60,000 bases of DNA, taken from NCBI RefSeq assembly GCF_032854445.1, contig NC_088301.1:7872281-7932280 (forward strand), written 5' to 3'. Below, piece by piece: positions 37,001-51,400 of this stretch. The DNA comes from Liolophura sinensis. Taxonomy: Eukaryota > Mollusca > Polyplacophora > Chitonida > Chitonidae. A model generated the notes under the pieces. The model did not search any database, was not told the origin of the DNA, and saw only the letters and a program-made list of their open reading frames with translations. The stretch's first letter is position 1; each line of letters begins with the position of its first letter. Position numbers and translations under genes: made by a program.

Positions 37001-37006
37001 TTTATT
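37001..37006 (-). terminator. Possible NRDC polyadenylation signal AATAAA
   Basis: TTTATT on the plus strand gives AATAAA on the minus strand, ~1.06 kb past the NRDC stop. No downstream element or transcript end is visible, so this is only a candidate. Confidence 0.2.
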
Positions 37007-37429
37007 GCCTATATGATTATTGCATCTAAATTTTCACGAAAATGCTTTTCAACATGGCAAAAAAAACACCCACTGCATCTGAACTATAACTGTAGCTTTG
37101 TTTTTACCTAAAAAATATCCCTGAACACAAACAGTCACATGTGTACAGTTGAAATGTGCTGATATGCTGACATACATGTTCTCTGCGGTATCACCCAACT
37201 ACTGAGATCATTTGTGAGGAGCTTGCATATACAGAACTGTTAAACATACTTGGGCTTGTCCCAATCTTGCAGACCAATGTAAAACTATGGCGGTCACGTA
37301 CACATCCATTATGTCAGACAAATGGGATATTTCTGATAAAACTACAGGACAAAATATTTTTCTGACATATTATTAGAAATGTTTTCACCTGAAGATAGAA
37401 AACCCATCTGAAGATCTACACTACATGCA

Positions 37430-37930
37430 TCAAGCAAATGTTAAAAACAATTGGAAAATATTCATCAGGAGTCAAGTAAAATATTGTGCGACACACATTT
37501 GGAAAGTTTTCTGAAGAGTTCAACGGAAGTAAAACAAAAATTGTACACTGTTTGAAACAATTTGAAAAAATTCACACAGAGCCAAATCAAATATTGAATG
37601 AATGATTATGACATTATGCCACTTGAGTGAAATATTACAATACATATGCAAGCAAGCAAGAAACTGAAGCAAACTTCAAAAATCAGACATACAGATGAAA
37701 ACAACGGAAAAATATTTGTAAGCTTTCAGAAATTTTGTGACACACACAGTTGGAACACTTATCAAATGTTCATCAGGGGGTCAAAACAAATTTTGCGAGA
37801 CACACATATGGAAACACTCTTAATATATTCCCAAGGAGTCAAAACAAATTTTGTGTTATACAAAGCTGGAAACGTTTTTTGAAATGCTCATCAGGATTAA
37901 AAACAAATTCTTATGAGACACACAGCGAGT
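37430..37930. repeat. Degenerate direct repeat, ~50-70 bp period
   Basis: Recurrent blocks gtcaaaacaaattttg, cgagacacaca, ttggaaa and ttcatcagg occur about six to seven times with variable spacing. Short open frames here are repeat artefacts. It lies downstream of the NRDC stop and may be within its 3' untranslated region. Confidence 0.6.
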
Positions 37931-38068
37931 AAAATAAATAAATATAGCATTTTTTCCATAAATATGTTCATCTGTTGACCTTACAAAAACAGCACTGAAT
38001 ATCAAACAGGGAGATGCGTCATACACATGGATGTTGGATTATCCACAGTTGTAATTCCTGATTCCTGG

Positions 38069-38353
38069 TTACCATGTGTTAGCTTTGTGTACAGGATATA
38101 CAGGTAAAAGTCGTTTAAACCCTGGGATGTCCATGATACAGTACTTCATTGGGACTTTGCCCACTGGCAGGTAGACCAGCTCACACATGCCCCCCCAGTC
38201 TATGTCCTGCTGCCTCTGCTGGTTCATGGCGACCATGTGGTCACTGATTTTGATTCCGTTACATGACGACGAATGGCGGCGAAGCGGAGGACGAGCGCAA
38301 GGCTGGAGCTCAGAGGTGGACCCGGCGTCTGTTTTTGTCGTACATCCCTGAAC
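38069..38353 (-). CDS. NRDC: NRDC terminal coding exon
   Basis: 94 residues plus TAA. It begins VQGCTTKTDAGSTSELQP (aligning with the VVGYG of vertebrate nardilysin) and ends YLPVGKVPMKYCIMDIP... PVYPVHKANTW. Between them is a Ser/Arg/His-rich stretch (RPPLRRHSSSCNGIKISDHM) about 30 residues longer than the human tail I recall. A second in-frame AG two codons into the exon (gttcag) could serve as an alternative acceptor. Confidence 0.88.
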   Translation of the reverse strand, partial: VQGCTTKTDAGSTSELQPCARPPLRRHSSSCNGIKISDHMVAMNQQRQQDIDWGGMCELVYLPVGKVPMKYCIMDIPGFKRLLPVYPVHKANTW

Positions 38354-41300
38354 CTGTAATTCACAGAATAACATAAAGCGCTGAGTGGCCGAGTGAGTGA
38401 GTGACTAGTTGTTGGTTTCGAACAAAGACGCGGCAGAATGTCAACTAGATACACATAGGTGTCCAACCTCTAGACTGTTTGCAGGAGTTTGGGAACTACA
38501 ATGTCAAGACACACTAGCCATGGCAATGTGAATAACAGGCAATGCCATCAGGATTGGTGTTCATGATCAAAATACATGTGAGTGAATAGCCATCAGGATT
38601 GGTGTTCATGATCAAAATACATGTGAGTGAATAGTCATCAGGATTGGTGGTCATGATCAAAATACATGCAATCATCGTCATATTTCTCTTGAGTGAAGCA
38701 GTTCTACAAATTGTGTTGACATCAAAATTAAACCAACATTGCAAAAAGGGACATAACTCTTGTTTTTAATAGGCATCTGCTCTGGTGGCGAAAGGGGCAA
38801 AGAAGTTAAGAAATTTTATACATCTATGCTGCAGTTCTGTACATACAGTGGTAATGTAAAACTGTTTACAGAGAGACAGACAGAAACACAATGCCATACA
38901 GTAACACTTGCATAACTTATGATACAGATGTACAAAAATACATCCATGTATTCTCAGGATAGGATCCTATTTCTATTTGGTTTAACTATTTGGTGTTTAA
39001 TGCTACAACAGAAACTGGCTTTATCGGTTGCAAAAACTGGAGTGCCTGGAGTAAACCCTCATCAAGCAACTGTTTAACCCTCCCTTAAGCCATCCCCATA
39101 TTTTCACCTGACGGTGTAACTTGGTGTCCGTGCCATATTGGTGGAAATACCAGTTTCTACAATGAACTTCAGTGAGTGAGTGAGTGGTGAATGAGTGCCT
39201 AGGGTTTAATGTCGTACTCAACAATTTTTTTTTTCAATCATATGGCGACAAAGGAGTCTTTACAGTGCATGTAATGTGCCTCCTTGTTGCAGGACAGATT
39301 TCCACTGCTCTTTTTTCTCGTGCTGCTTCAATGAGTCAACTTACCAAAGGCAAGTAAGCCGCCCCACCTGAGCCATTATACTGATACGGGTCAACCAGTC
39401 ATAGCACTATCCCTTTAATGCTAAACGAAGGGCAAGGAAGTCACAACTACAACCCTACCCACGACTGCATGACACTGGATCTACCACCCCCAAAGTGGAC
39501 ACGCTACCAACTGAGCCATCGGGGCTGGTCAACAAACTTCATGGGGAACCTCCTACACATATAAAGTGGCCTTAGACACTTAAAAGCCACTTATTGCCAC
39601 TGTTCATTTGAGCCCACAGATTACAGATTTGTACGTGAAGTCCACAAACGCAAAAAAAAAAAAAAAAAAAATGACTGTGAAAATGGATGAGATACCTGAA
39701 AACTCAAACTTCATCTGTAATGTGTGAGATATCCAGTTTCAAGTTAATGGCTGACAAACAGTTTTGGCATACTAGTTCACAGTCACATTTATGGTTGCTT
39801 ACATCTATTGGACATAGCTTTAATATTTCAAATACACTAGCAGTGAGAATATTTGAACACAATAAGTCTAGCACAGTGTACAGCTGTGCCAGTACAGTGT
39901 GAGTGAGTGGGTGCTTGGGGTTTAACATCGTACTGCCAGTACAGTGTAGCTTGCTATTAGCTAACAGTAATCTTACCTGAATACTGAGTTTCTTATAGCG
40001 CTCCGGATTGAGGAGGTTTGCCTTGTACCAGGTATACAACTCAGACTTTGAGATCTTGGACACAGCTTCAATCTGTGGGGATAACAAATACAAATGATAA
40101 ACTGTCCATCTTATCACCATCTAAACTGTTAAATGACATCAATATGGGACAGGGACATAAAAAATGATGAGATGCTGTGCAGGGTACCATGGTCCCGTAC
40201 ACAGTTACACACCTCAGACTTTAACATCCTTGGCAAAGCTTCAATCTGAGGGCATTAAAGTGATGAGATGTTGTGTAGGATACCTGTCACATATATTGTT
40301 ACAAACATATAAAGGCTCTGAGGTCTGGGCCCGGAGTTGAAACGTTACACTGACCTAATCACCATGAGGTCGCATACTGGCTGCACAGGTATTTGGGACC
40401 GGTGTAATGTTATGACAACTTTGAGAAACAGATCACAGGAGCACTGCTTAAATTTTAAGGGAAAGACATAAAAGCATTCTTATGTAGGCATTTATGACCT
40501 ACTGTCACATAAATTGTTATACATCTCAGGTTGTCAAATCTTGGCGACAACTTCAATAGGTTGGTCAATCAAGACACACAAAAGGTTGTTAAGTATTATG
40601 TGCAGAAGGCTTAGAGATGTGGAACACATGCAGATTCAATCTAAGAGATTGCTGTGTTATTTTAGGCAATTGTGACAAACACACACTCTGACAAAACTTC
40701 AATGAATAAGCATTCTGGAAGCATTGCATTTGTAATGCATGACACTTATTAGTTTGAACAGTGAGAATATTAGCAGTCAAAATCCTCAAAAGAACACAAA
40801 ATGGTCATAACTGTGTAGAACATGAATGACACAGACCAAATCTTGCCCTTGATCTGTAACTCATCATGGTGAAGCTAAGATTCAAGACAACAATAATTTT
40901 GTTGAAAATGGAAGAAACAGCCCAAAAACTGAGCTTGATATCGAAATGGTTATAAAGAATTAAACCATAATCTCTGAAAAAAGTCTTCAACACCAATTTC
41001 TCATGGATTGATGAATTGACAAACTAGGTGTCAACCCACAGCACCCTCTGCTACCATAGGGGTAGTAATAAGGAAGACATGTCAATTCGAATAAAGTGTT
41101 TTCAGAGAAACTTCACACTTGCACAATCCCAGTTACTCACCTCTTTCTCCATTCGATCAAACACATAATTTTGGGTGATAATCTCATTCCAGTACTTATC
41201 TGCCTCTTCCAACAGATTTGTCTCTTCTTTCTTCTTGAGGCCCACCAAGGCTGTTACCTGTAAGAAAATACAATGACGTTTGAAAGTCATATTCATTATA

Positions 41301-42451
41301 AAAAAATCTCAGTTCTTAGTACATGGTACCATATTCATTACTTGATTGGTGTTTTTCATTAAAATCTAGAATTTTTCTTTTAGGCAGAAAAAAGTCGAGA
41401 AAACAACTGGCTTTGGGAAGAAACTGACAGACTTTTGTTGATGCAACACACAGATTTCCCCCTACAGAGTAGACTGATGGTGTATGGCATATCAGGTAGA
41501 CGGTAAGTGATCTCAACACGCACTGTAACATGTAACAACATCTAAGCAGTACTGCATGTTATGTCAATGGTCAGGCAACGTATTACCTAGCCCACGAGCT
41601 GGCAGTGATGAGAGGTAGGACCTTGAGCCATTGTTTGTTTATTTATTTATTTGATTGGTGTTTTACACTGTAGTCAAGAATATTTAACTTATTTGAGGGT
41701 GCCCTGTGAGTTCAAATACAGCTCATCCTGGCTTCCTTTCCGGCCGTAAGTGGGGAGATCTGCAGCAACCTGCAGATGGTCATGGGTTTCCTCCGGGCTC
41801 TGCCCGATTTCCTCCCACCATAATGCTGGCTGCCATCGTATAAGTGAAATATTCTTGAGTACCACGTAAAACACCAATCAAATAAACAAATGAAATAAAT
41901 ATTTGATGGTGGTCAGCATTATGGTGGGAGGAGAACAGGCAGGGCCTGGGGGGGAGGGGGGGGATACCCATGACCATCTACAGGTTGCTGACCTTCCCAC
42001 ACTCGAGCTTGAGTTGGACTTGACACCACAGAGACCACATTGGTGAGAGGTTCCTCAACCACCTCGTCCCCGAGCCTGTTACCTCAAGCAGTGATTGTAA
42101 CACGATGTCCACAATGCTACAATGTATCAGTTTCCAAAGTGATTATTATAGTGATTCGAATTTTGACTTAAGAAATGGCTTTATGGAATTGACCCTTGCT
42201 CTCAAGAACACAAACACTATTGTCTCTCCATACATGCACCCACCTGAGCCTTGAACTCTTTCTGGGTCATGCTGTTCAGTGTGCGGCCGTACTCCTGGAC
42301 AAAACTGATCATTTTCTCATCAACTTCATTCAAGCTAAACAAAAACATAAAAATGCACATACTATTTGTCTTTGTGATAGGCTAGATATTTATTTACCAT
42401 ACCATTTACCATACCATAGTGTTTCATACACTCCCCCCCGCCCCCCACCAC

Positions 42452-42488
<37 letters not shown>

Positions 42489-45400
42489 TATATCAGTAAA
42501 TTTGGTCACAATTAAAGTTCAGACAATTTATATCTTATGCTAAATGAACAAAGCTTATCCATGACCTAAGCAAGGTTTTGGAACAAAATCTGAGGGTCAC
42601 AAATTGACCCTGCGCACAAAACTGGACAATATTTGGAGCAGTAAATAAACAGAAACAAACGACAGCTGAACATTTCAGAATTTATCAGATATGCAAAAAC
42701 TTGAACCAAACCCAAACTAATATCTCTCGATTTTCACAAAAGTGTGAAATGATGAATCAAAGAAAATTAGTTATTACTAATCTAAAACAGTAATAATAAC
42801 AGATATTCATATTTGTGGCAGTAATATTCAGTCTAATATGATGGTCAACAACACTGAATAATTTTCTTCTATGGGCACATAAAGGCAACCAGACCAGTGA
42901 CAATTGAGTTATCTGAAAACATAATTACCTAAACTTAGAACTTTGTGTTTCCACATTGAGGGAAAATCCTAGAATGCCATTGGTCAAGTGTGAAGCACAC
43001 CAGACTGAGTATCCCAGCTGCTCTCTAGTCCTCAGGATGTCAAAACATGGCTCCTCCATGCAAGACTGCACAAAAAAGAAATCATTTCCATCACACTTCA
43101 ATAACTACACTCTTGGTCTCTATGGATTTTATGCAATGTAGTCTGACATTCCAGGGGATACCAAGTACATTTACCATATTAATGTGTTTCATAAAAATAT
43201 GTGGTCGTGGACGACTGAAGTTCTGTACATGTACTTCTCAGATACTGTAACAGTTTGATAACACAAAACTGGTGAAACTTCTGAGTTGGACAACTGCCTG
43301 CATACTGGAAAATGTCTGAAATGGTACAGCTTCTACCATCATAATGCTGGCCGTCGTCGTATAAGTGAAATATTTTTGAGTACAACATAAAACACCAATC
43401 AAATAAATAAATTTTATTTATTTTTTTACGATTTTTCTGACAGAGTAAAACGGTTGTAAAACATCGCATTCTACAGTGGTCAGTAGAGCCCCAAAAGTGA
43501 GGTCATATCAACATTGCTTGCTTGAAATAATTGTTTCAAGGTGCATTCGGCAAATGGATTCATAGATCTATATGTGTCATGCATTTAGAATGATGAAAAC
43601 TAGCAGTCTTTGTGTTTTAAGTGGATAAAACCTGATGTGACGTCTCTGGTCACAAAAGGCCACCCTTTGTTTCAAATGATTTCAAAATAAATCCAACTAT
43701 TTTTTGGGACAGTGGTTAATGGTATTTCATCTGAAATATACTCGACAAATGTTTTTTTCTTACACTGACTTACACTGATTAAATCACATATGCAGGAGGC
43801 TTTAATGGATGTGGGTTCAAGCTGATAATAGTGGGTGACAGATGAGTTCACATCTTCCTTGTTGAAGTTCTCAACACGACAGTAATAGAACTTTCCACGA
43901 GGTAACTGGACACATCGAATCTGAAAACACAAAAAACATCAATGAGTAAACAAAATCACAGCGAGAATTGTCCTTATGCATTGATGTAAAACAAAAGTCC
44001 ACCAGAAATGTTCAGAAATGCACTGATGAAAAAAGTGGGTTTTTTTAAAAATGATAATTAGGTATTCAAGTCTATTGAAATCGTTAGGATTATTATTCTT
44101 GGCAAAACTGTGTCATGTTTCTAAAGAAAACGATCAATCTGAAATTCCTGAAACTTTAATGTGGTTTAGGGTAGAGGTTAAAGTTGTGCCCATAACTTTT
44201 AGGCCTATATGGTCATGAAACTTGTAAGCCGTATGGGATTTTAATTAAAATATCCTGCTGCATGGAGACAAAACTGATTTTAACCAGAAATGAGATCATT
44301 GCTATTGGAAGAACAGCTTGAATCCCGGAAATGCTGTTTACAAAAGCTTTAATTTCCAGTTATCCTTGATTTTGAGGCATTTTTTAAGAGAAATAAATAA
44401 AAGTAATAGTAAAAAATACTTGTAACAGTAAACACCTGGAAAGACAATTAAAACGTGTATCTGAAAATAACTTGATTTATTTACACTGAATTAAATGCAG
44501 TCAAATGTGTGGACTGTAAGACAGAGCCATGCTGATAATGTCACCAATGAGGTCACAACCACTTTTACTTGGCCCTAAAGCAGGTATTCAATGTCAGATT
44601 CACTATTCCTGTACACACATTACCTGAAAAAAGGTTTATGAGAATTTTATTCATGCCTTAAAATAACGATACAGAAAAGTTGTTTAATGTCACTGATAGC
44701 ATATATTACCAGAATGGTCCATATGAAGCCCACCTTTCAATCCACATATTTCACTGCATTTAATGAAAATTAAAAAAAGAAGCTAAACAAAGACTTTCAT
44801 TTCTATGTTTTCTTTTCCTTTCAACTGCAACAATTCAAGCTCAACCGAAATATCTCCCCTTACCTCAGGTCTGGCATTCCTGGGTAAGACCGCACACTGT
44901 AGTTTGCTACACAAGTACTTCTCTATCCTCAGTGCTTCCTGAAAATGAGATTCCAGTACAGATAAGAAATGTGTTCCTTTGACTACTTCACTAGTGTTTA
45001 GCACCATATTCAAGAATTTTTTGTACATCAGTACATACATTTACATGTATTCAAGTTTATGACTGGAAGTAACTAGGGTGTGTGGAGAAAAGCACTGCCT
45101 TTCCCCCAGATATATGACAAACCTCCAACATGAAAGTGCTGGAATCCAGTCTGCAACCCCACAGCTGACTGAGCCAGTGTTTTCTCTGTGCGCTGTCATG
45201 TCGTTGTTTTACATGAGGCGATGGCCCATCAGCACACATTAACATGGGTAGGTATATGCAGTCTATACAATGAGGGAATTATCCAGTTTTATTTCCTAAA
45301 ATGTTTGTATCAGAGAAACTGTAAGGTGTCCTGTAGTTAAGGTCATCTTTGCTGGATAATTTTCATTACTGTATACACCCCCAGTGTTAAAATGCACTGG

Positions 45401-48400
45401 CTTGCACCATCTCACCAATGCGGTTGCTGTGAGTTCCAGTCCAGCTTATGTGGCTTCCTCTCTGGCCGTAGGTGTGAAGCTGTGTCAGCAATGTGTGGAT
45501 GGTCGTGGTTTCCTCCCACCATATGTTGGCTGCCGTTGTATAAGTGGAATATTCTTGAGTGCGGCGTAAAACACCAATCAAATAAATAAATAAACATAAA
45601 AGTGATGACATCACAGCACAGAAGGAGGTAACCATGCTGTTGAAATTCAAACTTCCCATACCAACTGGTGTCCAATGATGTACCAGGGAATATTTCACGG
45701 AAGTTTCATGTCCAGAGCAAACCATTGGCTTTCGACAAGTAACTGAACACTTTAAAAGGATATTTTTGTTCATTACTTCAGTCATTGTTACAAATGTGGT
45801 ACAAGTGCTTTCCCAAACAACATTATTAACTTCTTTATACATTTTATGAGTTCTGAATCACAAACCTCAGAGGTCATATTGCCGATGACAAGTCCCTCAA
45901 TGAACAGTTTGGTTTTGAACTCTTCCACAAAGGACATGAGCATGTCACGAGTGATTTGATTGACAAATGACCGCTTGTCCACCGCTGACCAATGCGTCTG
46001 CTGAATGATGGAAACTCGCAAGTCTCTGAAATATAATAACAAAGAGTATGACTTGCTGTTTATTTATTCTGGTTACATAAGATTGATTGACTGATTAATG
46101 CTGAATGCTGTGCTGAAGAATTTATCACTTTTTTGGGTGGAGGAAATTGGAGTACCCGGTGTAAACCAATGTCCGCCAGCCAGGTACTTGAAAAACTTCA
46201 TGACTTTAAGCTGCAGCTAAACCAGCAAAAGCGGGATTTGAATATGCAACCTCACTGGTCCACATCTGCAGTGAGCAAGCACCTTAACAGGGGAAACCAT
46301 GACCATCCACAGGGTTGCTGCAGGCCCCTTAACAATCTGAGCTGGCGAACACTGGTTACACATATGTAACTCTTCACCAAATTCTAAATAGGAGTTACAC
46401 ACATATAACTGTTTACAAAAATCTAAATAGAAGTAAACAAAGTCAAGTTAAATACCCTTCAGGAGAACATTCCCCATATCATGTTCCCATTATGAGCCTG
46501 TATAATCAAATTTGGAGTCCTTGTGTGAAACCGTAAAATTTCTATTGGATTCAGTCAACTATTATGTTCACATCATTCAAACTTTCTTTTCTAGTCAGTT
46601 ACCAAGGAAACGAGACTTTTTATCAAAACAGCCTCAGTTTAAATAGGACCTTAACGACCTAAACATGAACCTACAGACATACCAAATGTGATATCACTGT
46701 ACGAAGCAATTTGACTACTACTGCAAACACCTCGCTGAAACTTGCCATTTCCAGTCAGTTGCCATGGAAACCAAAAATAATTTGATTCAAAAATGTCCAG
46801 TTTACATAGGACACTAGTTCACCCAAATATGAACCTGCACACCAAATATGAAATCTTTATCCCCAGCAGTTAAACATGGACTTATATTGCGACCATTTCC
46901 TTCATATGGACGAATATTATGACATGATCCCTTTGATTTATTTATTCATTTATTTGATTGGAGTTTTATGCCATACTCAAGAATATTTCCCGTCATAATA
47001 TCAGCATTATGCCAGGAGGACACCCGGAAAGTCCTGACTAAAGAATACCAGACTTAATTGCAAATACACTTTTGAGTCACTGAACCCTGATGAAACATTA
47101 AGATCCCAGCCAACCCTGCAGCAGGTCAATGAGTTTAGAGGAGTCACGGGATGGTCATTCTGTAATACAGACAAAAAGTGAACACACTATAAAGCTAAAA
47201 AATTCTGTATAAAACTAAGATCCACATCAGTATTTACAATCTCTAGGGTACAAATCTAAAGCTACCAATGTTAACCCAGAAAGGCTGGCAACTCTTTGTT
47301 TGTCTGTGATCTCTGGAGGCCAACTGGGGACAAAATTCCCCAATCTGCCTGATGTAGTGTATTGGTACTCACGTGACGAGCTTGGCTGGTTTGATGAAAT
47401 GATTGTAATAATCTCTGCTGGCCTTGTCTTTGACGGCATCAAACATTTCCTGACTGACACTGAACTCCACCATGTGGTCAACAATCAGTTCAAACAACCT
47501 CTGAAAAATCAACAGAATCTACCAATGTTTTATTGTGCCATTTGAGATATGAAACTGTAGACTGACCCCATCAAAACACAGATAGGCAATTCTGAAATCT
47601 TAAGCATGGTCAGACATGGTAGAAATTACAATTCCACAGTTAGGCTGAAACATAGCACCTTATAAGATGTAAGAGAAGAAATGAGAAGTTAAAAATTGCT
47701 CACCGCTAACTTGTGGTTGAAGCCTCCCACCCTGATGGACATTCCTGTTTCCAAGTCTTTTAGCTCGTACCTGTGTTATGATTTACAGTTTAAATTTTTA
47801 TTGTTGTTTGGACATTGTATGAAAAAAAAATCATTTTCTATAATGTTCTATAAAATTAAAAGTAAATAATAAGTAAGGAAGAAAAGGGTCAAGGTTGATA
47901 TATGCTTAATTGCTTATACACTTTCAAACAACTGGGCCCTGTACTCTTTCTCATATTACCAGCTTGCCATCAAGTACTACACGTACTGCTGAGGTGGCAT
48001 AAAGCTAAATAATTCATTCGTTTATCTCCAAAATGTACATGCTACAATTGTGTGAAATGTTCTGCCAGTCAAAGGGAAACTCGAGGAGGAGCTACACAGA
48101 AGATCCAAATGACAGCAGAATGCATCGTTTTCTTCTGTGATGTTGCAGTGCGTGTGTACTTCATATATGTTTTATGAGCACATGTTCATCCATTGTGACA
48201 TAATAAAGGAAAGAACATGAGTTCACATCTTTACACTTTCTTGATACAACCGGAGTTTTACAAGTTCCCCATTGGTAAAGTGTTTGCTCACCAGAGTTGT
48301 GCCAAGTCAGCTGGATAAGCAAGTTCTGTCAGATTCTGCTTCAACAGCCTCAGGAACAAATCAAACAGCACCATCCTACAACAGGGGATACATTAATAAG

Positions 48401-51400
48401 CACATCATAGGGGACACTTTCATATCATACACACATTGCACATTCCCTCCTATCAAATACCATCCTACAACAGTAGATACATTCATATCATCAGCACATC
48501 CTTGAGGACACTTTCACATCATAAACACATTGCACACTCCTTCCTGTCAAATATAATAATTACAACATAGAGAGTAAGATTAGAGCAGTGACGACAAATG
48601 GTAAGACGTATTAACTATGAAATCCGGCATTTACTATGTACCTTAAAACATAGCAGATGTCATAACATTTAACAAAAACCATTCTACAAAAGGGGTCATG
48701 TTTACATAATCAACACACTGTACACTTCCTCCTTTCAAACTCGATCCTACAACTGGGAACACAATCACATCATAAACACACTGTACACTCCCGCCTATCA
48801 AACATTATCCTACAAAAGGGGGCATGTTCACATCATAAACACACTGTACACTCCCTCCCATCAAACACGACCGTGCAACAGGGGATATGTTCACATCATA
48901 AACACACTGTACACTACCTCCAATCAACACCATCATACAATATGGGACATAATCACATCATAAATGCATTGTACACTCCCTCCTATCAAACGGCATCCTA
49001 CAACAGGGACATGTTCACATCATAAACACATTGTACACTCCCTCCTATCAAACACCATCCTACAACAGGAAACATGTTAACATCATAAACACATTGTACA
49101 CTCCCTCCTATCAAATATGATCCTACAAAAAGGGACACGTTCACATCATAAACATATTGTACACTCCCTTTGATCAAACATGATCTTAAAACAAGGAACA
49201 TGTTCACATCAGGCACACATTGTACACTTCCTCCTATCAAACACCATCCTACAACAAGGGACATGTTCACATCATAACCACATTGTATACTCCCTCCTAT
49301 CAAACACCATCCTAAAACAAGGGGCTTGTTCACAACATGCACACATTATACACTCCCTCCTATCAAACACCATCCTACAACAGGGGGCAGATTCACATCA
49401 TGCATTGTACACACCCTCCTGTCAAACACGATCCTAAAACAGGGGACTCCTTAACATCATAAACACATTATTTGCTCTTTCATATCAAAAATAATTCTAC
49501 AACTCATAATGCAATACTTAACATCTGCCCAAAACATCAAGTGTATGTAAATAATACCGCCGTACTTAATATCAAGCTTTGCCTGTCATATACACAATAT
49601 ATTTCAAGTATGCAGTGGAGAAATAAAAACAACATACGTTTGAGGAGTTTGGTTGGCCAGGGGTGTGATCAAATGGAAGAATATGTATGCTGAAAATGAC
49701 AACAGTGGAAATTTCAACATGAGGAAAAATAAAGTAATAAAAACATTCATCACATAGTAAAAGGAAGAAAAAAAAGCCTTATTTCCTCAAACCACAGAAG
49801 TATCAATAAAATTCTGTATCTCTTACAGCGAAGATGAAATTATTTCTTCTCAGCTCCACTTTACAATTTGATTTAATTTATTTGACTGTTGTTTAATACC
49901 ATACTACAGTACTTTACCTTTTGGTACACTGAATTTATTGTTTGGCTTATACCATAGGCGACCTTGATCATTGTCAAGGATCAAAGCAGGTTTCTGAAAA
50001 AGAAAAAAAGGAAAACATAACACACTTGTATATCAATCCAGCTAGTCTATGTTACTACATGTGCTTTAATACCACACCTGTTTACACAAATACATCACAA
50101 AACAAAACTGTATGACTCATTTGTACTAGAATATTTCATTTATATGATGGCAGCCACCATTATAGTGGGAGGAAACTGAGCAGTTATTTACTTAATATAT
50201 TATATATATACACATATATATTGGAGGTGGATAGTTTTTACGTGGAGACAGGTATGTCGTAAAGTATATTGTTAAAAACATGTCTGGCAGGTATCACTGC
50301 GATGATCCTCCAAAGAGGACCTCACCCTAAAGTTTTTATTGAGGTTTTGATAAAAGATATTTTTTAAGTTGACTCTCAATGTTTTTCCCCTTAAAGTACT
50401 GTCTCTTTCATTCACAGAAATAATGGAAAAACTTTTTCCACCAACTTTGGCTTTTTTTCTGATACAACCGGGTTATGCACAAGAAAGAATTTTTTATGGA
50501 TGGCCTATTAAAGAAGGTGTAGAACAGCCCCCACATTTTATCTCTTTATGATATGACACTCATATTTACCTTTGTCATTTGCACATCCGGGTTCAATTTC
50601 AATAGCTGAAAATCAGTAGCTGAAAAATGAGAAGGCTCAGTTTATAATGCATGTAGTATATGTACAGAACATTCTACACCTCAAAATGTCTTGCATTATG
50701 GGACACTTAGCAGAAAATCTGGTTGCGGAACTACTCAGGTTAATATACAACATATTATGCTTTCCACGATGACAGTAATTATTGTCACATGGCCTGCCCC
50801 ATCACATCCAAATACTGCACGTTGTTGTATGTGTAACTGACTACTCTTTACAGATCATCTTACACATGATATTCCCGGATTTTGGTGGTTTTACAAATGT
50901 ACTCGCATGGAAATTAAATCATTGTTTCAATATACACAATAACAGATGTATATGGTACAGTATAAACTGCAGAAATATTTCATGAAAACTTTAAATGTCA
51001 GTGTGCACTGAAAATATTTCTGCCATGTAAATCACCTCTATGTAAATCACTGAACTACCATGTACATGTTGCTTTTAAGTTGACAATCATAGTTATAATA
51101 ATTCTATTTTACCTATGAACTCATTTCTCCCAGGTAAGTGTAGGTTTGGATTGTTCTCTGGATCTGTAAACACAATCAGAAATATGCTGAAAAGAGCGAA
51201 GACTTAATTTAGTCCTTAAAGGAAAATACATCTATATTTCATCTACATAGTAGGCATAAAGAACATATTGTTTGAGGGGTCTGGAAAGTGGAAACAAGTG
51301 ATAAAAGTCAAAATAATTTGATAAAATAATAAGCTTAGACATATACTAGATACAACAGACTGTATGTATGTGCATAGACTGCCTCATATTTCTCAATTTC

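Larger units (their letters stand above)
32895..38068. other. Convergent intergenic region between GLDC and NRDC stop codons
   Basis: Contains the 3' untranslated regions of both genes, whose ends I cannot place. No clear plus-strand AATAAA is seen within ~1 kb of the GLDC stop; ATTAAA at 33485 is a weak candidate. 33000-36300 is A/T-rich with no conserved coding sequence. A 135-codon frame at 34210-34617 has no recognisable motif. An inverted-repeat element (36310-36990) and a degenerate direct repeat (37430-37930) are listed separately. Confidence 0.55.

Noticed and set aside
45387-45842. 151-codon minus-strand frame in an NRDC intron.
   Set aside because: Most of it is antisense to a SINE family 1 copy and it matches no NRDC region.
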